From: Rhodovarius lipocyclicus
Lineage (GTDB): Bacteria > Pseudomonadota > Alphaproteobacteria > Acetobacterales > Acetobacteraceae
Length of the DNA stretch: 64,000 nucleotides
NCBI RefSeq assembly: GCF_009900765.1
Contig: NZ_JAAABL010000001.1
Span: forward strand, 124,001 to 188,000
Reading direction: 5' to 3'
Each line of letters opens with the position of its first letter. The first letter of the stretch is position 1. Position numbers and translations under genes: made by a program. Shown here one piece after another: positions 57,821-64,000 of this stretch. The notes below the pieces were generated by a model that was given only the letters and a program-made list of their open reading frames with translations, made no database searches and had not been told where the DNA came from.

Positions 57821-57845
57821 CCCGGCCGGGCCAAGCCCGGCCGGG
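57821..57845. terminator. GC-rich hairpin between two leftward genes
   Basis: A perfect 11-bp inverted repeat CCCGGCCGGGC (57821-57831) and its complement (57835-57845) with a 3-base CAA loop. It lies between the TPP-enzyme gene and the end of the small membrane protein gene, and so may terminate the transcript of 58313-57897. No T-run. Confidence 0.5.
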
Positions 57846-57896
57846 TGAGCGACGCGCCCTGGGGTAGTAGGGGGGAGAGGCGCGCCGGAACCGGGA

Positions 57897-58313
57897 TCAG
57901 CGGATCGAGGAAGTGACCGCCGGGGTCATGCTTTCCAGCACGCGCCCCCCATTGCGCGTGGTGATGTCCACTTCCACCGCGGCCACGCTGCGATAATCGC
58001 GCGGCTGGCGATAGGTGCAGGCGTATTGCTCGACCGTGCCGGGCTGGATCATGCAATCCATGCCCGAGGCGCGCAGCCGGCTGAGCAGCGTCACGGCGTC
58101 CGAACCCTGCGGATGGGCGCTGGCCAGGTCACGTTCCAGCTGCCAGGTGCCGGCGCGGCTGCCGATCTCGATATAGCGGTCGAAGGGCGCCTGCACCGGC
58201 CAGGGGCTCTGCCCGCCCCAGGCATAGGCGAAGACGGACACGCCGAGGAACAGGATACCCAGCGCGGTTAGCGCCAGCTTCAGCGTGTGGGTGATGTCCG
58301 TTTGTCTTAACAT
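57897..58313 (-). CDS. Small membrane-anchored protein, paralog A
   Basis: A 138-aa protein with one N-terminal TM helix (LALTALGILFLGVSVFAYAW) and a periplasmic part. GSDAVTLLSRLRASGMDC and EQYACTYRQPRDYRSVAAVEVDI align with the proteins at 58342-58785 and 59022-59456. Two cysteines are kept in all three and may form a disulfide. Function unknown. Confidence 0.75.
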   Translation of the reverse strand: MLRQTDITHTLKLALTALGILFLGVSVFAYAWGGQSPWPVQAPFDRYIEIGSRAGTWQLERDLASAHPQGSDAVTLLSRLRASGMDCMIQPGTVEQYACTYRQPRDYRSVAAVEVDITTRNGGRVLESMTPAVTSSIR

Positions 58314-58341
58314 GCGTCACTTCCTTCCTGGTTCTGGCGCT

Positions 58342-58785
58342 TCACAGCGAGGCGAATTGCAGGTGCGGCGGCGGTGGCGCGGGCTGCACCCGGACGGAGG
58401 GCCGGAGGCCGCGCACATGCGCCCCCTCGGTTTCCACCAGCGCCGTCACCCGGGCGACGCGCTGGAAGGACAGCGGGCGGTTGAAGACGCAGGCATAGTT
58501 ACCGGGGGCCTCGATATCCGCCTGGCATTCGAAGCCGGAGCGGGTGAGGCGGGCGAGCAGCCCGCCGGCATCGCTGCCCGCCGGGAACTGCGCCGAAAGC
58601 TCGCTCACCAGCCGCGTCTCGGTGTTGGACAGGCCGGTGGACATGAAGCGCTTGGCCTCGGGCTCGATCCGCAGCGGCTCCAGGCCGCCGGTGAGAGAGG
58701 CGTAGCCCGCCAGCCCCGAGAACATCATCGCGGCGGCGAAGCAGGCGTTGCGGAAGGTCCGCAGCGTGTCGATGGAAATCCTCAT
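58342..58785 (-). CDS. Small membrane-anchored protein, paralog B
   Basis: A 147-aa protein with an N-terminal hydrophobic segment (RNACFAAAMMFSGLAGYASL) and the shared pattern PAGSDAGGLLARLTRSGFEC, then GNYACVFNRPLSFQRVARVTALV. It ends in a Pro-rich tail (VQPAPPPPHLQF). Start ATG at 58785 or the one just before at 58788. Upstream of paralog A in the same direction, 28 bp apart. Confidence 0.75.
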   Translation of the reverse strand: MRISIDTLRTFRNACFAAAMMFSGLAGYASLTGGLEPLRIEPEAKRFMSTGLSNTETRLVSELSAQFPAGSDAGGLLARLTRSGFECQADIEAPGNYACVFNRPLSFQRVARVTALVETEGAHVRGLRPSVRVQPAPPPPHLQFASL

Positions 58786-59021
58786 CATGGTATCTCCCCA
58801 GTCCATGAGCCGCGACCATTCGCGGTAAGGGAGAATTAACAACTGGCGTGTCTGGCAGGGTGTCGGGTGTTGTCGGGGCGTGTCCCTGCGGCGCTCACCG
58901 TGTCGTGAAGCACGATCACCATGTCGTGATTCATGTCATGCATGTCGTGGGGATTGTCGCCGCCACGGCCCCTGTGCGGCGACAAAGCCGCACAAGGCAC
59001 TGATTTTATTCAATCAGTGTG
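58786..59021. terminator. Gap with two tandem hairpins and short repeats
   Basis: Two perfect inverted repeats in a row: GTGCGGC/GCCGCAC (58974-58980, 58987-58993) and CACTGATT/AATCAGTG (58998-59005, 59012-59019, six-base loop), just beyond the stop at 59022. They probably end the leftward deacylase-paralog C transcript. Upstream of them the 9-mer CATGTCGTG or close variants recurs four times (about 58905-58950), possibly a regulator site for paralog B. Confidence 0.5.
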
Positions 59022-59456
59022 TCAGCGCGGTGTCTGGATGCTCATCCGCGTGGTGATCTGGCGCACCACGCTACCTTCGGTCGCGATGGCGGCCTCGATG
59101 GAAATAATGCGCCGATCGCGGTCTGGCAGGCGGGCCAGGCAGGCCCAATTGCCCCGCGCCTCGGAGGGCGCCACGCAGGAAAAGCCCATGGAGACCAGCC
59201 GCTGCACCGCCGGCCCCGGATCGGCGCCGACCGGCGACAATTCCAGCAATTCCAGCCGCAGCGTCTCCGCCCCCTGGCGCTCACCCCGGCGGGCGAGTTC
59301 CTCCAGCGGGGAGCGGGTGGCGCTGGGCGTCAGCATGCGGGCCACGAAGGCCAGCACGATCAGCAGCATCAGGGCGAACAGCCCTGCCCGCCTCAGCGTG
59401 CCGGGCTGGTAGCGCGAACCCCGGGAGGGCGCGGTGTCGCCCGGCACATCGGCCAT
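59022..59456 (-). CDS. Small membrane-anchored protein, paralog C
   Basis: A 144-aa protein with one TM helix (AGLFALMLLIVLAFVARML, about 25-43). The shared pattern VGADPGPAVQRLVSMGFSC and GNWACLARLPDRDRRIISIEAAI keeps both cysteines. Its ATG touches the stop of the deacylase gene, so it is co-expressed with it. Function unknown. Confidence 0.75.
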   Translation of the reverse strand: MADVPGDTAPSRGSRYQPGTLRRAGLFALMLLIVLAFVARMLTPSATRSPLEELARRGERQGAETLRLELLELSPVGADPGPAVQRLVSMGFSCVAPSEARGNWACLARLPDRDRRIISIEAAIATEGSVVRQITTRMSIQTPR

Positions 59457-60925
59457 CAGGCCGCCTTCCTCGGGTTGCGGATGAAGCGGCCCGGGGCGGC
59501 GCCGGTCAGCCCGGCGGCGGTATAGGTCGTCTCGCCATTCGCCCAGACGCGGTTGATGCCGGCGGAGGGCTGCTTCGGGTCCTCGAAGGTCGCGCGGTCC
59601 GCCACCGTGGCGGGGTCGAACAGCACCAGATCGGCGAAGCCGCCGGGGCGGATCACGCCACGGTCCGGCAGGCCGAACACGGCCGCCGTGCGCCCGGTCA
59701 TCTTGTGGACGGCGGTTTCCAGGCTGAACAGCTGCAATTCTCGCGCGTAATGCCCCAGCACGCGCGGGAAGGTGCCCCACAGGCGCGGGTGCGGGAAATC
59801 ATCGTGTGGCAGGCCGTCGCTGCCGATCATGCTGCGCGGGTGCTTCATGATGCGGCGCACATCGGCCTCATCCATCTGGAAGGTGATGGCGCCGGCGGGC
59901 AGCAGCTTCTCGGCCGCGGCCCGGCGCGTCATGCCCCAGTCGCGCGCCACGTCATCCAGGTTCCGCCCGCTCATCTCCGGGTGCGGGACGGACCAGGTGA
60001 CGATCACCGGCGTGTCCTGGCGCAGCTTGTCCGGCATCAGCACGGTGGAGCCCGCCGGGTAGGGATACACGTCGAAGGCCACCGGCTGGTCCTGGGCCAT
60101 GCTGTCCATCAGCGCCAGCGTTTCGCGCGAGCGGCCGAAATTCTCGGGCATCGAGCATTTGTGGTGGCTGATGATGACCTCGACGGGCTTGTCCACGCCC
60201 ACCTCGCGGCCGATGCGCAGCGTCTCGCGGATGCTGTCCAGCACGTGGTCGGCCTCATCGCGCATGTGCGTCATGTAGATGCCGCCGACATCGCGCAGCG
60301 CCTCGCCCACCGCGATCACCTCCTGCGTCGGCGCCGGGTTGTTGGGCGGGTAGTACAGGCCGGTTGAGAAGCCGGTGGCCCCCTCCTGCAGGGCGCCGCG
60401 CAGGCGCTTCTGCATGTGGGCGATCTCGCGGTCGGTGGCGGCGCGGTACACGTCGCCCTCCATGGCTTCCACCCGCAGGGACATGTGGCCGCAGAAGGCC
60501 ACCGTGTTCACGTTGGTGGGGGTCTTTTCCAGCGCCTCGGCGTATTCGGCGAAGCTGTCGTAGTGGAACCAGCTTTCGTCGCCCAGCAGGTCCATCGGCG
60601 GCGGCGGGCGCTTGGCCAGGCGCAGCGGCGCCAGCGAGATGCCGCAATTGCCCACCACCACGGTGGTGACGCCCTGGCTGACCTTGCAATGCATGCAGGC
60701 CGGGCCGCAGAGCACGGCGCGGTCGTCATGGGTGTGCGCGTCGATGAAGCCCGGGGCCAGGGCTTGGCCCTTGGCGTCCACTTCCTCCTGCCCGGCCGCG
60801 CCGCCCAGATCGCCCACCGCCACGATGCGGTCGTTGTTCACCGCCACATCGCCCTGGAAGCGGGGCGCGCCCGTGCCGTCGAAGATGGTGGCGTCGCGGA
60901 TGATGAGGTCGCAGCGGAAGCTCAT
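59456..60925 (-). CDS. N-acyl-D-amino-acid deacylase (D-aminoacylase) family amidohydrolase
   Basis: A 489-aa metal-dependent hydrolase. FIDAHTHDDRAVL binds metal, CKVSQGVTTVVVGNCGISLAP carries the family Cys ligand, then GHMSLR, TGFSTGLYYPP, YMTHMRDE, ISHHKCSM and IGSDGLPHDDFPHPRLWGTFPRVLG. Family enzymes release D-amino acids from N-acyl forms. It may serve breakdown of D-amino acid compounds with the nearby TRAP importer (inference). Confidence 0.88.
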   Translation of the reverse strand: MSFRCDLIIRDATIFDGTGAPRFQGDVAVNNDRIVAVGDLGGAAGQEEVDAKGQALAPGFIDAHTHDDRAVLCGPACMHCKVSQGVTTVVVGNCGISLAPLRLAKRPPPPMDLLGDESWFHYDSFAEYAEALEKTPTNVNTVAFCGHMSLRVEAMEGDVYRAATDREIAHMQKRLRGALQEGATGFSTGLYYPPNNPAPTQEVIAVGEALRDVGGIYMTHMRDEADHVLDSIRETLRIGREVGVDKPVEVIISHHKCSMPENFGRSRETLALMDSMAQDQPVAFDVYPYPAGSTVLMPDKLRQDTPVIVTWSVPHPEMSGRNLDDVARDWGMTRRAAAEKLLPAGAITFQMDEADVRRIMKHPRSMIGSDGLPHDDFPHPRLWGTFPRVLGHYARELQLFSLETAVHKMTGRTAAVFGLPDRGVIRPGGFADLVLFDPATVADRATFEDPKQPSAGINRVWANGETTYTAAGLTGAAPGRFIRNPRKAA

Positions 60926-61045
60926 GCCGGTATCCCTGGAGATCGGAGGGGGTGGGAATCAGAGGGCCGGAGCATGGCCCCATGGGCCCCGCGCGGAAAG
61001 GGTGGCAGGGGCGCAAAGCACACCCCCGCCCATTTTCCCTGCCTG

Positions 61046-62206
61046 CTATCGCGCCAGCACCGCCAGCGCGGCGGGCGAGGCCGGCAGCGGCAGCCGCCCC
61101 GCGGGCACCAGCCGCCCCTCCTGGATGCGGAACAGGGACAGGTCGCGCTCGACCATGTTCTGCACGATCAACCTGCGGCCATCGGCGGAAAAGCCAGCCC
61201 CCTGGGACCAATGCCCCACCTGGGCCACGGCGATGCGGCGCAGGCGCGGCGATTGCCCCGGCGCTGCAAGCCGCCACAGCTGCACCTGGCCCTCGCCCAG
61301 GAAGGGGCTGCCGGCCGGCTTGTTGGACCCGTTCATCACCGTGACCGCCACGCTGCGCCCATCGGCCGAGATGGCGATGCCTTCCGGCGTCTGACCCACG
61401 CTCTGGGTTTCCACCACGCGCCAGGCATTCACCGCCCCGGTCAGGTCGATGACGGAGACGGTGTCCACATCGCCGCCGCCGCGCCCGATATTGGCCACCA
61501 CCGCCGTGCGCCCATCGGGCGCCATCACCAGCCCATAGGGGTTGATGCCCGCCGAGATGTCCCGCCCCGCGCGACGCAGCGTGTCGCCCTCGATGGCGAT
61601 CACGGTCAGGATGCTATCGCCGTAGCGCGTGACCAGCGCGTGCCGCCCATCGGGCGTGAACACCGCCGAGGACACCAGCGAGGCCGCGTTGCCCACCTCC
61701 AGCGTCGCGGCATGTTCCAGCCGCCCGCCCGCGATCCGCCACAGGGAGACACTGCCCGCCCCGCGATGGGCCACCAGCGCATGGGTGCCCGCCCGGTTCA
61801 CCGAGACGCCGGCGGGGCCCGCGGGCACATCCTCCAGGCTCTGCACCACCACGGGCGGGCGGGCGGTCAGGTCCACCACGCTCAGGGTGGTGCCGTTGAT
61901 GGTGCGCGCCGGGTTGGCCGGGTCCACCCGCTGGTTGGCGGGCACGATCGCGCGCGTGCCGTCGGGCGTGATCGCCACGGAATTGGGCGGCCCGACCACA
62001 GAGGCCGGCACCCGCACCTCGCCCAGCACGCGCGGCGGCATGCTGCCCAAGTCCAGCACGGTCAGCACATCGGGTGCGGGGTCGCGCACCGTGATGGCCA
62101 CGCCATTCTCCAGCCTGGATTTGTTGTCGCCGGCCGATACGGCGATCTGCGCCGTGGCGGCGCCCGAGCACAGCGCCAGCAGCGCCGCCCCCATCATGGC
62201 TCGCAT
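61046..62206 (-). CDS. Secreted beta-propeller (lactonase/YVTN-like) protein
   Basis: A 386-aa protein with a signal peptide (MRAMMGAALLALCSGAATAQ). Repeating blades follow, with motifs such as PNSVAITPDGTRAIVPAN, SSAVFTPDGRHALVTRYG, YGLVMAPDGRTAVVANIG and EGIAISADGRSVAVTVM, as in seven-bladed lactonase-like propellers. Periplasmic; substrate unknown. ATG 62206 gives a clean signal peptide. Confidence 0.82.
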   Translation of the reverse strand: MRAMMGAALLALCSGAATAQIAVSAGDNKSRLENGVAITVRDPAPDVLTVLDLGSMPPRVLGEVRVPASVVGPPNSVAITPDGTRAIVPANQRVDPANPARTINGTTLSVVDLTARPPVVVQSLEDVPAGPAGVSVNRAGTHALVAHRGAGSVSLWRIAGGRLEHAATLEVGNAASLVSSAVFTPDGRHALVTRYGDSILTVIAIEGDTLRRAGRDISAGINPYGLVMAPDGRTAVVANIGRGGGDVDTVSVIDLTGAVNAWRVVETQSVGQTPEGIAISADGRSVAVTVMNGSNKPAGSPFLGEGQVQLWRLAAPGQSPRLRRIAVAQVGHWSQGAGFSADGRRLIVQNMVERDLSLFRIQEGRLVPAGRLPLPASPAALAVLAR

Positions 62207-62348
62207 GTCTCTCTCCCTTTGGCGGGGTCTGGTGCCCCATGCGGGCAGCATTCACCCGGCGGGCGGCGCGCGCAATGGCCGGATAAGCGCTTGAGCGGCA
62301 CGGCGCGACGGGGCACACCTAGCGCCAACGAACCGGGAGAAACGCACC

Positions 62349-63380
62349 ATGATCATGTCGCGCCGCAGCATGATGCTGCTTGCCGCCCCCGCCCTGCTGC
62401 CCGTCTCTGCTCTGGGACAGGAACAGGTGACCTTGCGCCTGCATCACTTCCTGCCCGCCGTGTCCAACGTGCACCGCCATTTCCTGCAGCCCTGGGCGCA
62501 GAAGGTGGCTGCCGATTCGCAGAACCGCCTCAGGGTGCAGATCTTCCCGGCCATGCAGTTGGGCGGCGCGCCGCCGCAGCTGTACGATCAGGCGCGCGAC
62601 GGCGTGGTGGATATCGCCTGGACCCTGCCCGGCTATACCCCCGGCCGCTTCCCCCGGCTGGAGGCCTTCGAGCTGCCCTTCGTCGCCCACCCGCGCGCGG
62701 CGGTGAATGTGCAGGCGGTGCAGAAATTCTCCGAAGGCCCCGCCGCCGAGGAACTGCGCGATACCCATGTCATCGCCGCCTGGGGCCACGACGCGGGCGT
62801 GATCCACGCCAAGCGGGAGGTGAAGCGCATGGAGGACCTGCAGGGGCTGCGCCTGCGCTTCCCCACCCGCCAGGCGGGCGAGGCCCTGCGCGCCCTCGGC
62901 GCCGCCCCGGTCGGCATGCCGGTGCCGCAAGTGCCGGAGGCACTGTCCCAGGGCGTGATCGACGGCGCGGTGGTCCCGTGGGAAGTCGTGCCGAGCATCC
63001 GCCTGCATGAGGCCGCGCGCTTCCACACCGAGATCGACAGCATCCCCACCTTCTACATCGCCACCATGCTGCTGGTGATGAACCGGGCGAAATACGCCGG
63101 GCTGCCGGCCGATCTGCGCGCCATCCTGGACGCCAACAGCGGCATGGTCGCCGCCCGCATGGCCGCCCCCGCCTGGGATGTCGAAGGCCCGAAAGTGGCG
63201 GAGATGGCCCGCCGGCGCGGCAACACCATCTCCTCCCTGCCCGCCGAGGAAGCCCGGCGCTGGCAACAGACCACCCAGCCCGTGATCGACAATTGGGTGG
63301 GCGCGATGCGGGAACGCAACATCGACGGCGCCGCCCTGCTGGAACGCGCCCGCGCCCTGGTGGCTGAGTTCACGGCCTGA
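62349..63380 (+). CDS. TRAP transporter solute-binding protein (DctP family)
   Basis: A 343-aa periplasmic binding protein. Signal MSRRSMMLLAAPALLPVSALGQ with paired Arg may be Tat-type. DctP motifs: VTLRLHHFLPAVSNVHRHFLQPWA, QIFPAMQLGGAPPQLYDQARDGVVDIAWTLPGY, LQGLRLRFPTRQAGEALRALGAAPVGMPVPQVPEALSQGVIDG (span about 160-205). It hands an organic acid-type ligand to DctQM. Starts a tight dctPQM-type operon. Confidence 0.92.
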   Translation: MIMSRRSMMLLAAPALLPVSALGQEQVTLRLHHFLPAVSNVHRHFLQPWAQKVAADSQNRLRVQIFPAMQLGGAPPQLYDQARDGVVDIAWTLPGYTPGRFPRLEAFELPFVAHPRAAVNVQAVQKFSEGPAAEELRDTHVIAAWGHDAGVIHAKREVKRMEDLQGLRLRFPTRQAGEALRALGAAPVGMPVPQVPEALSQGVIDGAVVPWEVVPSIRLHEAARFHTEIDSIPTFYIATMLLVMNRAKYAGLPADLRAILDANSGMVAARMAAPAWDVEGPKVAEMARRRGNTISSLPAEEARRWQQTTQPVIDNWVGAMRERNIDGAALLERARALVAEFTA

Positions 63381-63835
63381 TGCAGGCCCTGGCACGTCGC
63401 CTGGCATTGGGGTTGGCTCTGGCGGGCGGCGCGGTACTGATCGCGGCCTCGGCGCTCACCGTGGTCTCCGGCCTGTCGCGCTGGTGGACCAGCCAGCCGG
63501 TGCGCGGCGATGTGGAACTGGTCTCGCTGGCCGCGGGCCTCGCGGTGCTGGGGGCCATGCCCTGGGGCACGGCGCGCGGCGCGCATATCATGGTGGACAG
63601 CTTCACCACCCGCCTGCCCGCGCGGCTGAACGCGCTGATCGATGGGTTCTGGCGCCTGTGCTGGGCGGCGGTGTTCGGCGTGCTGGCCTGGCGCATGGCG
63701 CTCGGCGGGGCGGAGGCGATGGCGGAGGGCGCGCGCAGCATGGGGCTGCTCGGCGTGCCCTATGGCTGGGCGATCGCGCTTGGGGCGGGCTGCTTCGCGC
63801 TGTCGGCGCTGCTCGCCCTGCCGGCGCGCCGCTGA
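63380..63835 (+). CDS. TRAP transporter small membrane subunit (DctQ family)
   Basis: A 151-aa four-helix membrane protein (LGLALAGGAVLIAASALTVV; LVSLAAGLAVLGAMPWGTARGAHIMVD; RLCWAAVFGVLAWRMAL; GWAIALGAGCFALSALLAL). The GxxxxxHIxVD segment is typical of DctQ. One-base overlaps with both neighbours. Confidence 0.88.
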   Translation: MQALARRLALGLALAGGAVLIAASALTVVSGLSRWWTSQPVRGDVELVSLAAGLAVLGAMPWGTARGAHIMVDSFTTRLPARLNALIDGFWRLCWAAVFGVLAWRMALGGAEAMAEGARSMGLLGVPYGWAIALGAGCFALSALLALPARR

Positions 63836-64000
63836 TGGCGCCGGAGTTCGTCATCGCGGCCTGGGGGTTCGGCGCGCTGCTGGGGCTGATCGCGCTGCGC
63901 GCCCCCATCGCGCTGGCCATGCTGGTGGTGGGGGCGCTGGGCTATGCGCATATCCTCGATTGGGCGGCGCTGCTGAACTACCTGAAGCAGACGCCCTGGC
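63835..64000 (+). CDS. TRAP transporter large permease (DctM family), cut by window end
   Basis: Only the first 55 residues are visible: FVIAAWGFGALLGLIALRAPIALAMLVVGALGYA is a DctM-type N-terminal helix pair with the conserved-looking RxPIAxAM. The ATG shares one base with the DctQ stop. The gene continues beyond the window. Confidence 0.85.
   Translation, partial: MAPEFVIAAWGFGALLGLIALRAPIALAMLVVGALGYAHILDWAALLNYLKQTPW

Noticed and set aside
60416-63010. 864-codon plus-strand frame opposite the deacylase and propeller genes
   Set aside because: Runs through three real genes and two intergenic gaps; composition unlike a protein.

Overview
The window is GC-rich, densely packed DNA that looks like an alphaproteobacterium, most likely a Roseomonas-like member of the Acetobacteraceae/Rhodospirillales. 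This is inferred from the alaC-hom-glpX-recJ block, class I phaC, a TRAP transporter and codon use; no 16S or other taxonomic marker is present.

About 46 kb of the window (742-46660) is a complete temperate siphophage-type prophage. It is inserted at the 3' end of a tRNA-Glu(TTC) gene and bounded by an 18-bp direct repeat (attL 742-759, attR 46643-46660). The left flank (1-712) is the 3' part of a PAS-GGDEF diguanylate cyclase gene. The right flank (46644-64000) holds the intact tRNA and then recJ, glpX, hom, alaC, a lipoprotein gene, phaC, a lone receiver domain, a gmd-like gene, a thiamine-diphosphate enzyme, three paralogous small membrane-anchored proteins, a D-aminoacylase-like gene, a beta-propeller protein and the start of a TRAP (dctPQM-type) operon.

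The prophage is laid out like lambda. A short CI-like repressor (34868-35185) sits between two inverted promoter/operator regions that share a 17-bp operator, two copies per side. The leftward operon starts with a Cro/YdaS-like gene. It continues through HTH regulators, a GP88-like protein, a RuvC-like resolvase, HNH nucleases, a DUF1376 replication protein and a NusG-like factor. It then runs into packaging (HNH, TerS, TerL), head (portal, protease, HK97-fold capsid), connector, tail (tube, frameshifted chaperone pair, tape measure, tip proteins) and lysis (3-TM holin, GH19-type endolysin). The rightward operon starts with an Ala-rich 12-bp-repeat protein. It then carries many small overlapping genes, a RecE-like exonuclease, a putative annealing protein, a helicase-methyltransferase fusion, a J-domain protein and a MazG-like protein, and ends with an excisionase candidate and the tyrosine integrase next to attR.

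Several accessory genes interrupt the leftward late operon. The largest group (about 6524-10308) lies between two tail genes. It contains what looks like a P22 immI-type module: two divergent Arc/Mnt-type ribbon-helix-helix genes around a 19-bp perfect palindrome, with a Bro-N antirepressor gene downstream. It also carries a DnaQ-BRCT protein, a DUF2335 membrane protein, a lipoprotein and an exported protein. Because the main repressor has no self-cleavage domain, this antirepressor module is a plausible induction route. A BrnT-type toxin gene near the lysis end is frameshifted while its antitoxin is intact.
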